The notes under the pieces are model-generated. The model searched no databases and was not told the origin of the DNA. It saw only the letters and a program-made list of their open reading frames with translations. Below are positions 53,584-63,136 of a stretch of 64,000 bases of DNA, piece by piece. How positions within the stretch are numbered: the stretch's first letter is position 1; each line of letters starts with the position of its first letter. This DNA comes from JABMQB01 sp963666575. GTDB lineage: Bacteria; Bacteroidota; Bacteroidia; Bacteroidales; Prolixibacteraceae. The position numbers and the translations under genes were made by a program. The stretch is from assembly GCA_963666575.2 (NCBI GenBank), contig CAXXYG010000013.1, positions 56,283-120,282 of the forward strand, written 5' to 3'.

Positions 53584-54735
53584 ATGAACCGAAACATTGC
53601 ACACCTCGATTTAGATACCTTTTTTGTATCAGTTGAAAGGCTGATGAATTCGAAATTAGAAAATGCGCCGGTAATTATTGGCGGATTATCGGACCGTGGA
53701 GTGGTTGCCAGTTGCAGTTACGAAGCACGTGCTTACGGTGTTCATTCGGCCATGCCCATAAAAATGGCCCGCAACCTGTGCAGCGATGCCTATTTTATCA
53801 GAGGCGACATGGATCAATACAGCAAATATTCGAACCTGGTAACTGATATTATTGCTGAAAAAGCCCCCATTTATGAAAAAGCATCCATTGATGAACATTA
53901 CCTTGACTTAACCGGCATCGACCGCTTTTTTGGCTGTTTAAAGTGGAGCCACGAACTACGCCTACAAATTATTAAAGAAACCGGATTGCCCATTTCGCTG
54001 GGTTTATCGGTGAATAAAACTGTTTCAAAAATTGCTACCGGCGAAGCCAAACCATGCGGTTTAATTGAAGTGCAGCAACAACAAGTAAGGCCTTTCCTGA
54101 ATCCACTTTCTATCCGAAAGATTCCCATGATAGGCCCCAAAACATTCAGGCTCCTGCGTTCAATGGGCATTATTACCATTGAAACACTGAGCCAGATTCC
54201 TTCGGAAATGATGGAACGGGTTTTGGGTAAAAACGGCATTGATATCTGGAAAAAAGCCAATGGAATAGACCACCGCCTTATTAAAAGTTACTCTGAACAA
54301 AAATCGATGAGTAAAGAAAGGACTTTTGAAACCGACACAACCGATATTTATGAATTGGAACGGGTTTTAGTGAGAGCCGCCGAAAGCCTGGCTTTTGAAT
54401 TACGCAGCAAAGGAAAAATGACATCGTGTGTTACGGTAAAAATAAGGTACTCCAATTTCGATACACATACATTACAACAGCAAATACCCTACACATCGTT
54501 CGACCATGTTTTAAAAGATGTGGTTAAAGGTTTATTTACCCGGCTGTACCAAAAACGAATGCTCATCAGGCTGGTGGGTGTACGTTACAGCAAATTAATT
54601 AGTGGCACTTATCAAATGAACATGTTCGAAGATTCATCGGAACGCATCAGGCTGTATCAAAGTATGGACACCATTCGCAAACGGTACGGGAAACACGCCA
54701 TCCATTCGGCGGCAGCCATTAAAAATTCCGGTTAG
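53584..54735 (+). CDS. dinB: Y-family DNA polymerase (DinB/Pol IV type)
   Basis: A 383-residue translesion polymerase. HLDLDTFFVSVER holds the first catalytic Asp (palm), VASCSYEARAYGVHSAM the fingers and dNTP-binding YEAR motif, SIDEHYLDLTG the second acidic pair, and GLSVNKTVSKIATGEAKPCG follows. Helix-hairpin-helix segments (IPMIGPKTFRLLRSMGI) and a little-finger domain (about 255-370) complete it. A beta-clamp motif is not obvious at the C-terminus. The SIDEHYLD form has His where many relatives have Val, Ala or Phe. Its divergent LexA-like neighbour suggests damage induction. It converges with tsaD with only 4 bp between. Confidence 0.93.
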   Translation: MNRNIAHLDLDTFFVSVERLMNSKLENAPVIIGGLSDRGVVASCSYEARAYGVHSAMPIKMARNLCSDAYFIRGDMDQYSKYSNLVTDIIAEKAPIYEKASIDEHYLDLTGIDRFFGCLKWSHELRLQIIKETGLPISLGLSVNKTVSKIATGEAKPCGLIEVQQQQVRPFLNPLSIRKIPMIGPKTFRLLRSMGIITIETLSQIPSEMMERVLGKNGIDIWKKANGIDHRLIKSYSEQKSMSKERTFETDTTDIYELERVLVRAAESLAFELRSKGKMTSCVTVKIRYSNFDTHTLQQQIPYTSFDHVLKDVVKGLFTRLYQKRMLIRLVGVRYSKLISGTYQMNMFEDSSERIRLYQSMDTIRKRYGKHAIHSAAAIKNSG

Positions 54736-54739
54736 TTGT

Positions 54740-55777
54740 TTAAATTATTGTCCGTGCAAACGGCACAGCATTTTGCCCTATAAATTCTTTTTTCTGGTAT
54801 TTAAAATAGCCGGTTATAGCAATCATGGCTGCATTGTCCATGGTATATTCAAATTTTGGAATAACCATGTTCCAATGCCTTTTTTTAGCTTCGTCGATTA
54901 AGGCCTGCCTTAAACCCGAATTGGCTGAAACACCTCCTGCAACTGATATTTCTTTTATTCCGGTTTGTTTTGATGCCAAGATCAATTTGTGCATCAAAAT
55001 ATCAATAATGGTTTTTTGAAGTGATGCGCTCAAATCTGCCATGTTCTCTTCAATAAAGTTGGGATTAACTTTAATATTATCTCTCAAAAAATAAAGGAAA
55101 TTGGTTTTCAGGCCACTAAAACTATAATCGAGCTCCTTAACTTTTGGTTTCGAAAATTGAAACTTAGCAGCATCTCCGGTTTTAGCCAGCCGGTCGATGT
55201 GAGGCCCTCCGGGGTAAGGCAAACCCATTACTTTTGCACATTTATCAAATGCCTCGCCAGCGGCATCGTCAATGGTTTTTCCAATGATTTCCATATCAAG
55301 GAAATCTTTTACCAAAATAATCTGTGAATTCCCTCCTGATACCAATAAACACAAAAAGGGGAATTTAGGAGGATTAAAAGGCACATCTTTTTCTTTAATA
55401 AACAAAGCTAACACATGAGCCTGCAGGTGATTAACTTCGATAAGCGGAATACCCGAAGCCAGGGCAAATCCTTTAGCAAACGACGTTCCAACCAACAACG
55501 ACCCTAATAAGCCGGGGCCACGGGTAAAAGCAATTGCTGTAACATCTGTTTTATCGACCTTCGCTTTTATTAATGCCTGGTGCACTACCGGTACAATATT
55601 TTGCTGGTGGGCACGCGAAGCCAACTCTGGCACTACTCCACCATATTCTTCGTGCACTTTTTGCCCGGCAACTACATTCGATAAAATTACTCCATCCTCA
55701 ATCACTGCTGCCGACGTATCATCACACGATGACTCAATCCCCAAAATAATTATTCGTTTATCTTTTTTAGCATTCAT
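54740..55777 (-). CDS. tsaD: tRNA N6-threonylcarbamoyladenosine transferase TsaD
   Basis: A 345-residue ASKHA-fold enzyme that transfers threonylcarbamoyl to A37 of ANN-decoding tRNAs with TsaB and TsaE. IIILGIESSCDDTSAAVI opens the protein; VNHLQAHVLALF holds the two iron-binding His; LCLLVSGGNSQIILV is the ATP phosphate loop; AGEAFDKCAKVMGLPYPGGPHID and VAGGVSANSGLRQAL follow, and the C-terminal Asp-bearing TMDNAAMIAITGY is present. Length is standard. Essential in most bacteria; neither of the other complex members is in the window. Confidence 0.97.
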   Translation of the reverse strand: MNAKKDKRIIILGIESSCDDTSAAVIEDGVILSNVVAGQKVHEEYGGVVPELASRAHQQNIVPVVHQALIKAKVDKTDVTAIAFTRGPGLLGSLLVGTSFAKGFALASGIPLIEVNHLQAHVLALFIKEKDVPFNPPKFPFLCLLVSGGNSQIILVKDFLDMEIIGKTIDDAAGEAFDKCAKVMGLPYPGGPHIDRLAKTGDAAKFQFSKPKVKELDYSFSGLKTNFLYFLRDNIKVNPNFIEENMADLSASLQKTIIDILMHKLILASKQTGIKEISVAGGVSANSGLRQALIDEAKKRHWNMVIPKFEYTMDNAAMIAITGYFKYQKKEFIGQNAVPFARTII

Positions 55778-55801
55778 TTATCCAATACTTCTTTTATCCT
55801 T

Positions 55802-55809
55802 CAAAAATA
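55802..55809 (-). promoter_or_regulatory. Candidate -7 promoter box for tsaD
   Basis: TATTTTTG on the minus strand matches TAnnTTTG and predicts a leader of about 18 nt before the ATG at 55777. No -33 TTTG was recognised. Confidence 0.4.
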
Positions 55810-55868
55810 TATTACCTATAGTATTACTTGCGTTATATTAACAAATTATACTATCTCATAAAAAAAAC

Positions 55869-55876
55869 TAAATTTG
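55869..55876 (+). promoter_or_regulatory. Candidate -7 promoter box for tamB
   Basis: TAAATTTG matches TAnnTTTG, about 80 bp before the predicted TamB N-terminus at 55956. The spacing to a -33 box was not found. Confidence 0.35.
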
Positions 55877-55955
55877 AGTATACCAACCTAAAACTCGCCT
55901 GTTTTTTTCATAGGTTTGTAAATTCATTATTTTCGTTTATTAAAGGGGCAAAAAT

Positions 55956-58900
55956 ATCAAAAAAGGCTGGAAAATAACACTTTCAATAATTGCATCGGTA
56001 ATATTTTTACTGGGTGCCCTCTATTTGGGTTCGCAAAACAAAAAAGTTCAAACCTTTTTATCGCAAAAAATTGCCAATTCTATTTCAAAACAGCTTAATG
56101 CCAAAATAACAGTTGGAGGGGTCGACATTGCCTTTTTTAACAAAATTATCCTCGAAAATTTATTAATCGAAGGGCAAAACAACGACACACTATTGTTTTC
56201 GCCCAGTATTGTTGCAAACATCGATTCGTTCAGTTACAAAAAACAGTACATCGCATTAAGTAAATTAACATTTAAGAATACGCTTATTTATGCAACAACT
56301 GACTCGTCGGGCGAATATAATTATCAATTTATTCTGAACTCTGCACAAAACAACAAACCTGCTAAATACTCATGGAGAACAAGTTGTGAAAATTTCGATT
56401 TTAAAAATGCCCGTATTTTATATGAGTTCAGAGATAAAAAACCGGCACAAAACATCGTCGTCGATAATATTAATTTAGGTATCCAAAAATTTAAATTGTT
56501 CCCTGATTCATTGTTTTTTAATATCAGCCATTTAGAATTAAACAGCAACAATCGTTTTCAGTTAAATACATTTACTGCTAAAATCAGCTCTTCAAAAAAG
56601 AGGTTTAGCATAACTAACATAAATGCAAAAACTCCCAATTCTTTTATTTCCAATTCCGAATTTGAATACCTTCCGCCCACCGATTCGCTTGAAACCGAAG
56701 GGAAATTAGATTTTAATATCGATAATTCGGAACTAAGCTTTAACGACCTGGCATTGTTTTTCCCTCAACTGTTGGGGATGAACCAGACATTTGAATATTC
56801 GGGCAACATTTATGGCAAACTATCTGACTTAAAGGGTAAAAACCTTCGGATAAAAACCGGTGAAAACACATTAATCCAATGCGATTTTTATGTGAACGAT
56901 TTGTCTGATATCAAAAACATGTATCTTTTCCTCGATTTAAAACATGCTCAAACCGACTTTAATGACCTTAGTTCAATTAAATTACCAAACAGTTCACCAT
57001 TAAAAAATTTGGTTTTTCCTGATCCATTTTACGAATCGGGGCTTTTAACATACAATGGAAATTTTGCGGGTTTTTTAACCGACTTTGTGGCGTATGGCAC
57101 ATTAAAAAGTCAAATGGGTAATATTTCGACCGATATCTCATTTGTCCCCGGAAAATCGGACACCTTAAAAATTGATGGAAAACTAACAACTTCCGATTTT
57201 GACATGGGGAGATTATACCAAAATGAGTTACTTGGCAAAGTATCGCTCGAGAGTCAGATAAGCGGCAATTATTTCTCACAAACAAAAAAAATATCCGGCA
57301 CATTCGACGGTACTATTTCCAACATAGGACTAAATAATTACAATTACAGGAATATCTCTATTGATGGATTTTTCTCCGACAGAAAATTTGATGGTTTTGC
57401 TACCATTGATGACCCTAACTTACAATTTGATTTTAATGGGGAACTGGACCTGAATAATCAGATGCCTGTTTTTGACTTTGGGCTAACCTTACAAAAAGCT
57501 GATTTAATAGCCCTAAATATTGACTCGAAGTACGAGGTTTCGGACATGGCATTTATTATGAATGCCAACTTTAAAGGAAATAGTATTGACAACATTGATG
57601 GTGAAATTTTAATCGAAAATGGATTTTACCGCAATCAGAATGGTAAAATGACCTTTGAGGACCTTTCGCTGCAAACATCGGGAGTAGGGATAAACAGGGA
57701 ACTTCATTTTAAATCAGATTTTATTGATGCCGACTTGTTTGGCGACTATAATTTTCAATACCTCCGGCCAAATATCAACTATATTTTATCGCATTACCTT
57801 CCTTCGTTAAGTTTTTGGGACACGAATAACCAGAACCTCAACAATTTTGAATATGCAATAAACATTAAAAAACTGGATGATATAATTGGAGTATTTAAAC
57901 CCAACTATATTATTGAAACTCCTATTTCAATAAGTGGAGAAATTAATACCGGAGAACATTTTTTAACCATCGACGGTGAAATACCAGGAATAAGCAACGA
58001 AAAAATCGCTATTAAAAGCCTGTCGTTTAAAAACCTAACCAATGGGAGTTTTGCCCCCTGGATTAATAGTGAAGAGATTCAAACAAAGTCAGGATTTAAA
58101 TTGTACAACGTAACCCTGGCTAACGAAGCAAATAATAATTCAGTTGAAACGCGACTTACCTGGAATAATTTCCACACCCTTTCGTACAGTGGTGAAGTTC
58201 ATACAATATCTGATTTTTCAAAAAAGGCTTATCAGCCTCTTAAAATTAAAACCAAAATTCAACAATCAAAAGTTTATATTTCGGATACTACATGGCACAT
58301 TGACCCATGTACAGTTTTAATTGATTCAAATTCTGTTTTTGTTGATGGCATGAATTTCCATAGCAAAAACAAACACATTTCGGTTGAGGGAAAAATTTCC
58401 GAAGACCCATCAGACAATTTAATCCTTAACATTAACAACATCAGTCTCCGGGAACTGGAAAATTATTTTCAGCAGCAAAACATTGTAAGTGGTATTATTA
58501 ATGGTACCGTTGGAATTCAGGACCTTTATGGCGAAACATTTTTAAGCTCCGACCTACAATGCACCGGCCTGGCTATCAACGAACAGGAGCTGGGCGATGC
58601 TTTTATTACCAACAAGTGGGATAATAAAACCAAAGTGGTTAATTCAGAATTGATTATTGAAAATAAAAACAGAAGGCAATTAGAAGCAATTGGGTATTAC
58701 GACCCTATTAACAACTATTTAAATTACGATGCCAAATTCGACCACCTGTCAATCGTTGTCCTTGAAAAGTTGATTAAAAATAATTTCTCAAACTTTCATG
58801 GCGATGCCGTTGGCGATGTAAAAATTTATGGCAACCCCGCTAAAATACTATACGATGGAGCATTGTTAGGTAAAAATGCAGGCCTTTCAATCGATGCCAC

Positions 58901-60329
58901 ACAAGTAAGTTACCATTTTAATGACACTGTCCGCTTTTCGCAAGATTCAATAATATTCGACAACATTACTTTATTCGACATACAAGGGAATCAGGGTATT
59001 TTAAACGGTTCATTACGCCATGACAATTATAAGAATATGGACTATGACCTGTTGATTACCTCCCAAAAAATTATGGCAATTAATACAACTCCACGTGACA
59101 ATGAACAATTTTATGGAACAGTTCTGGCACGAGGCAATTTTCAGGTAACCGGGCATGGCGCCAAAGTTAATTTAATTGGCAGCGGAAAAACATTGGCAGG
59201 TACCGGGGTAAATATTTCGCTTAATTATGAACAAGATGCCGAAACGTACGATTTTATTCAATTTGTCGATCATTCATCGGTTGAAAAAGAAGAGGTTGTT
59301 TTTGCTGAAAAGCAAAAATCAGAAGTGAATATGGAACTTACAATTGAAGCTACTCCCGAAGCCAAAGCACAAATCATTTATAATTCAAGCATTGGTGATG
59401 TCATAAAGGGCGAAGGAGAGGGTATTTTGAAATTGGGAATGGATAAAGATGGTGATATTAATTTATATGGTACATACAACATAACCAAAGGAGATTATCT
59501 TTTTACACTTCAAAACATCATTAACAAACGGTTTACAATTGAGAATGGCGGCTCTATTTCGTGGGAAGGCGACCCCTACGAAGCAAATATTGATATTAAT
59601 GCTGTTTATAAACTAAAAGCCTCGCTTAAAGAACTGTTTGTAAACAACTACCAAAATATCGATTACACCATGCGTATACCTGTCAATTGCAAAATATTAT
59701 TAAGCAATAAACTCACTAATCCAACCATAAATTTTGCCATTGATTTCCCGACTATTGAAACACGGATAGCTGACGAAATGCAGCAGTTTTTTAATACCAA
59801 AGAGGAATTAAACCGTCAGATTTTGTCGCTATTGGTTTTGGGGCAGTTTTACACGCCTGAATATTTAAGGGGGTCGTACGAAGCCACCACAACTAATCTG
59901 ATTGGCACAACAGCCAGCGAACTATTATCAAACCAGCTGAGTAACTGGTTATCGCAAATTAGTAACAACATCGATTTTGGTGTTAATTACCGCCCGGGCA
60001 GCCAAATTACCAACGACGAAATTGAGCTTGCTCTTAGCACACAAATATTTAACGACCGGGTAATTTTAAATGGCAACATTGGAAACAATGCCAATCCTAA
60101 TAGCAACAACAACAGTCAGATAGTTGGAGATTTTGATTTAAACGTTAAACTTACCAATAACGGGAAACTACAATTAAAAGCTTTTAACCGTTCAAATAAT
60201 TCACTTATATACGAAACCGCACCATATACTCAGGGCGTTGGATTTTCATTTAAAGAAGAATACAATACATTTGACGAATTAATGCGTAAAATTGCTAATC
60301 TTTTTAGAAGTCGGGAAAATAAAAAATAG
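55956..60329 (+). CDS. tamB: TamB-like translocation/assembly protein (DUF490)
   Basis: A protein of about 1458 residues with an N-terminal signal anchor (KKGWKITLSIIASVIFLLGALYLGS) and then a very long repetitive beta-helix (AsmA/TamB-type strands such as IDGFFSDRKFDGFATI, LDFNIDNSELSFNDLALFF). The C-terminal DUF490 domain includes INLYGTYNITKGDYLFTLQNIINKRFTIENGGSISWEGDPYEANI and ILSLLVLGQFYTP, and ends FDELMRKIANLF. TamB bridges the inner and outer membranes and moves phospholipid or helps outer-membrane protein insertion. The first standard start is TTG at 56025, inside the membrane helix; the frame extends to ATC at 55956, preceded by AAAGGGG, where family members have ATG. A TAA lies 12 bp further upstream. 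Confidence 0.88.
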   Translation: MKKGWKITLSIIASVIFLLGALYLGSQNKKVQTFLSQKIANSISKQLNAKITVGGVDIAFFNKIILENLLIEGQNNDTLLFSPSIVANIDSFSYKKQYIALSKLTFKNTLIYATTDSSGEYNYQFILNSAQNNKPAKYSWRTSCENFDFKNARILYEFRDKKPAQNIVVDNINLGIQKFKLFPDSLFFNISHLELNSNNRFQLNTFTAKISSSKKRFSITNINAKTPNSFISNSEFEYLPPTDSLETEGKLDFNIDNSELSFNDLALFFPQLLGMNQTFEYSGNIYGKLSDLKGKNLRIKTGENTLIQCDFYVNDLSDIKNMYLFLDLKHAQTDFNDLSSIKLPNSSPLKNLVFPDPFYESGLLTYNGNFAGFLTDFVAYGTLKSQMGNISTDISFVPGKSDTLKIDGKLTTSDFDMGRLYQNELLGKVSLESQISGNYFSQTKKISGTFDGTISNIGLNNYNYRNISIDGFFSDRKFDGFATIDDPNLQFDFNGELDLNNQMPVFDFGLTLQKADLIALNIDSKYEVSDMAFIMNANFKGNSIDNIDGEILIENGFYRNQNGKMTFEDLSLQTSGVGINRELHFKSDFIDADLFGDYNFQYLRPNINYILSHYLPSLSFWDTNNQNLNNFEYAINIKKLDDIIGVFKPNYIIETPISISGEINTGEHFLTIDGEIPGISNEKIAIKSLSFKNLTNGSFAPWINSEEIQTKSGFKLYNVTLANEANNNSVETRLTWNNFHTLSYSGEVHTISDFSKKAYQPLKIKTKIQQSKVYISDTTWHIDPCTVLIDSNSVFVDGMNFHSKNKHISVEGKISEDPSDNLILNINNISLRELENYFQQQNIVSGIINGTVGIQDLYGETFLSSDLQCTGLAINEQELGDAFITNKWDNKTKVVNSELIIENKNRRQLEAIGYYDPINNYLNYDAKFDHLSIVVLEKLIKNNFSNFHGDAVGDVKIYGNPAKILYDGALLGKNAGLSIDATQVSYHFNDTVRFSQDSIIFDNITLFDIQGNQGILNGSLRHDNYKNMDYDLLITSQKIMAINTTPRDNEQFYGTVLARGNFQVTGHGAKVNLIGSGKTLAGTGVNISLNYEQDAETYDFIQFVDHSSVEKEEVVFAEKQKSEVNMELTIEATPEAKAQIIYNSSIGDVIKGEGEGILKLGMDKDGDINLYGTYNITKGDYLFTLQNIINKRFTIENGGSISWEGDPYEANIDINAVYKLKASLKELFVNNYQNIDYTMRIPVNCKILLSNKLTNPTINFAIDFPTIETRIADEMQQFFNTKEELNRQILSLLVLGQFYTPEYLRGSYEATTTNLIGTTASELLSNQLSNWLSQISNNIDFGVNYRPGSQITNDEIELALSTQIFNDRVILNGNIGNNANPNSNNNSQIVGDFDLNVKLTNNGKLQLKAFNRSNNSLIYETAPYTQGVGFSFKEEYNTFDELMRKIANLFRSRENKK

Positions 60330-60490
60330 GGATTCACATGTTTTTATTCTTTTCCGAACTTCAATTGTTGTGAAATCTTTAAATCCATGCAATTTTGCAT
60401 GTACAACATAATAATATGGCAGAATTATTTCTAATATTCGGTTTAATAAATATTTAACAACTAATAAAAAAACTATAAAAATCTGGTATT

Positions 60491-61867
60491 ATGTTTATAT
60501 TAATGGTCGTTGTATTTGTTCTCGGTTATGCAGCTATAGCTCTTGAACATCCTCTAAAAGTTGATAAAGCCGCTTCGGCTTTAATTATTGGCACTTTGTG
60601 CTGGGTGCTGTATATTTTAGGCGCTGAAGACATTCTCCATATGGGCTTTAGCCCGTCGTGGGAAGCTTTCCTTATCAGCCACCCCGATTCCCATGGGATT
60701 CATGCCATTCATGAATTTATTGTAGACTATGAAATTATCCACCACCTTGGTGAAATTGGCGAAATCCTGTTTTTCTTATTGGGGGCAATGACCATAGTGG
60801 AAGTGGTTGACCAGCACGATGGATTTAAAATTATTACCGATAAAATAACTACCACAAACAAAGTAAAGTTACTGTGGATTTTAAGTTTCCTCACTTTCTT
60901 TATGTCAGCATTATTGGATAACCTTACAACTACCATTGTTTTGGTTGCCCTCCTTCGTAAACTTGTCGACGATAAAGAAACGCGTTGGTTTTTTGCCAGT
61001 ATGGTGGTATTAGCTGCCAATGCTGGTGGTGCATGGTCACCCATTGGCGATGTAACAACTATCATGCTTTGGATTGGTGGCCAGGTAACTGCCGTAAACA
61101 TTGTCCTAAATGTAATCATCCCAAGTCTTGTGTGTATGATTGTTCCTTTGGTAATACTTACCTTTACAATGAAAGGGACTATAACACGTCCTAAAGCCGA
61201 GGTGAATGACATTGACTATACAACACCTAAAGAAAGGATTCTTTTTCTGGCATTAGGAGTTGGTGGATTACTTTTTGTACCTGTATTTAAAACTGTCACA
61301 CACCTTCCTCCTTACATGGGTATGTTGCTTTCGTTAGGTGTTATTTGGGTGGTTAGCGAAGTACTACACAAAGACAAACCAATTGAAATCAAGAAAAAAT
61401 TAAAAGTTATTGAAATCCTTCGGAAGGTTGACGTGCCAACAGTATTGTTCTTCCTTGGAATTTTATCGGCTGTTGCGGCATTACAATCAGCTGGGCACCT
61501 ACGTATTCTATCGACTTTCCTTGATGAGAAATTAGGCAACATATTCTTAATTGACCTGGCTATTGGTGTATTATCATCGATTGTTGACAATGTGCCATTG
61601 GTAGCAGGTGCAATGGGTATGTACCCAATTGTTGAATTAGGTGCTGTAGGTTACGACTCATTTTTTGTGGTCGATGGGCTATTCTGGGAGTTTTTAGCTT
61701 ACACTGCCGGAACAGGTGGTAGTATTCTGATTATTGGTTCGGCTGCAGGTGTTGCTGCCATGGGACTTGAAAAAATTGACTTTATCTGGTACATCAAAAA
61801 AATATCGCTTTTAGCATTGGTTGGTTACTTATCGGGAGCTGGTGTATATTACTTAATGTTTGGGTAG
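60491..61867 (+). CDS. nhaD: Na+/H+ antiporter NhaD-type
   Basis: A 458-residue, roughly 12-helix transporter of the IT superfamily. Diagnostic segments are SALLDNLTTTIVLVALLRKL, ANAGGAWSPIGDVTTIMLWIGG, SSIVDNVPLVAGAMGMYP and GGSILIIGSAAGVAAMG. NhaD exchanges cytosolic Na+ or Li+ for protons, and is common in marine and halophilic bacteria. Starts at an ATG 8 bp after an AT-rich leader. It ends in a good terminator, so it is monocistronic. Confidence 0.95.
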   Translation: MFILMVVVFVLGYAAIALEHPLKVDKAASALIIGTLCWVLYILGAEDILHMGFSPSWEAFLISHPDSHGIHAIHEFIVDYEIIHHLGEIGEILFFLLGAMTIVEVVDQHDGFKIITDKITTTNKVKLLWILSFLTFFMSALLDNLTTTIVLVALLRKLVDDKETRWFFASMVVLAANAGGAWSPIGDVTTIMLWIGGQVTAVNIVLNVIIPSLVCMIVPLVILTFTMKGTITRPKAEVNDIDYTTPKERILFLALGVGGLLFVPVFKTVTHLPPYMGMLLSLGVIWVVSEVLHKDKPIEIKKKLKVIEILRKVDVPTVLFFLGILSAVAALQSAGHLRILSTFLDEKLGNIFLIDLAIGVLSSIVDNVPLVAGAMGMYPIVELGAVGYDSFFVVDGLFWEFLAYTAGTGGSILIIGSAAGVAAMGLEKIDFIWYIKKISLLALVGYLSGAGVYYLMFG

Positions 61868-61954
61868 TATGAGAAATTAAAACCAATTTGTTCATAACTA
61901 AACTGGTTGTGGGCACTTAAGGATGATTAGAAAATAAAATATTAGTTAATTTAG

Positions 61955-61991
61955 CGGGGTATAATAATTCGTATTATACCCCGTTTCTTTT
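61955..61991 (+). terminator. Rho-independent terminator of nhaD
   Basis: A 12-bp stem (CGGGGTATAATA with its complement at 61972-61983) closes a 5-nt ATTCG loop and is followed by TTTCTTTT. It lies 88 bp after the stop codon. Confidence 0.85.
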
Positions 61992-62025
61992 GAGGAAGTT
62001 TTAATTGGAAAAATAATAACAGCCA

Positions 62026-62716
62026 ATGTTTAATCTATTGTTTATACAAGCCGATTTAGGCACAGAGATGGAAAATGTAGACGCCGCAGCCGATGGCATA
62101 ACTACTAAATTTATCGATATGGCAATTAAAGGTGGATGGATTATGATCCCCATCATTTTGTTGTCGTTTATTGCCGTTTATATTTTCTTCGACCGCTATT
62201 TTGCAATCAAAAAAGCCGGAAGGATGGATGTTTCGTTAATGGAGAAAATTAAAATTTATATTACCTCCGGAAAAATTGAAGAAGCAAAAGCCCTTTGCCG
62301 AAGCAGTGATAACCCTGCATCGCGTATGATCGATAAAGGAATAAGCCGCATTGGGCGGCCACTTGCCGATGTAAATAGTGCCATCGAAAATGTGGGTAAC
62401 CTCGAAATATCAAAACTTGAAAAAGGATTGCCAACACTGGCATCGGTTGCAGGGGGTGCCCCAATGATAGGTTTCCTTGGAACGGTTATGGGAATGATTC
62501 AGGCATTTTACGATATGTCGAATGCCGGAATAATATCGATGTTACTTTATTGTCGACAGGGATTTACCAGGCGATGGTTACTACCGTTGCAGGACTTATT
62601 GTGGGTATCATTGCTTATTTTGCCTACAACATTTTGGTTGCAAGTGTCGAAAAAGTAGTTTTTAAAATGGAAGCTACAACATCCGATTTATGGATTTATT
62701 AAATGAACCCGCTTAA
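62026..62716 (+). CDS. exbB: ExbB/TolQ/MotA-family proton channel (two indels)
   Basis: About 229 residues once two shifts are repaired. A short N-terminal tail (FNLLFIQADLGTEMENVDAA) precedes AIKGGWIMIPIILLSFIAVYIFF (helix 1), and helices 2 and 3 lie in LPTLASVAGGAPMIGFLGTVMGMI and, after a shift near 62528, TTVAGLIVGIIAYFAYNILVA. A second shift in the T run near 62687-62689 gives the usual ending MDLLNEPA. It couples proton motive force to the periplasm-spanning TonB or Tol system. The pentameric channel pairs with the exbD gene 8 bp downstream. Confidence 0.85.
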
Positions 62717-62724
62717 TTTATAGC

Positions 62725-63131
62725 ATGGCATTAAAAAGAAGAAACAAGGTAAATGCAGCATTTAGTATGTCGTCGATGACCGACATCGTATTTTTACTGC
62801 TGATTTTCTTTATGGTCACTTCAACATTAATTGCTCCAATGCTTTAAAACTGATGTTGCCACAAAGTAATAACCAAACTACAGCCAAAGCCATCACAACC
62901 ATATCAATTACCAAAGATATCCGTTACTATATCAACGATGATAACAATGTGAGAAGTGTTTCATTTAATGAAATAGAACCTTTCCTGGTACAGCACTTCG
63001 GAAATAATAACGACGATATTTATATCGCCTTACATGCCGATGAAACTGTCCCTATCAAACAAGTGGTAAGAGTTATGAACCTGGCAAGGAAAAACAACTA
63101 TAAAATGATTCTTGCCACTGCACCTGAATAA
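62725..63131 (+). CDS. exbD: ExbD/TolR-family protein (one indel)
   Basis: Starts at an ATG 8 bp after exbB. KRRNKVNAAFSMSSMTDIVFLLLIFFMVTSTLIAP holds the single membrane helix with the conserved channel Asp (MTDIVFLLL). After a missing A near 62838, the periplasmic domain reads AITTISITKDIRYYINDDNNV, YIALHADETVPIKQVVRVMNLARKN. The full protein is about 135 residues, normal for the family. Only one exbD-like gene is seen, followed at once by a TonB-like gene. Confidence 0.85.
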
Positions 63132-63136
63132 TAGTA

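Noticed and set aside
60727..61212. Minus-strand open frame of 161 codons opposite nhaD
   Set aside because: It is an antisense shadow rich in Ser/Thr/Ile from the reverse of membrane codons.
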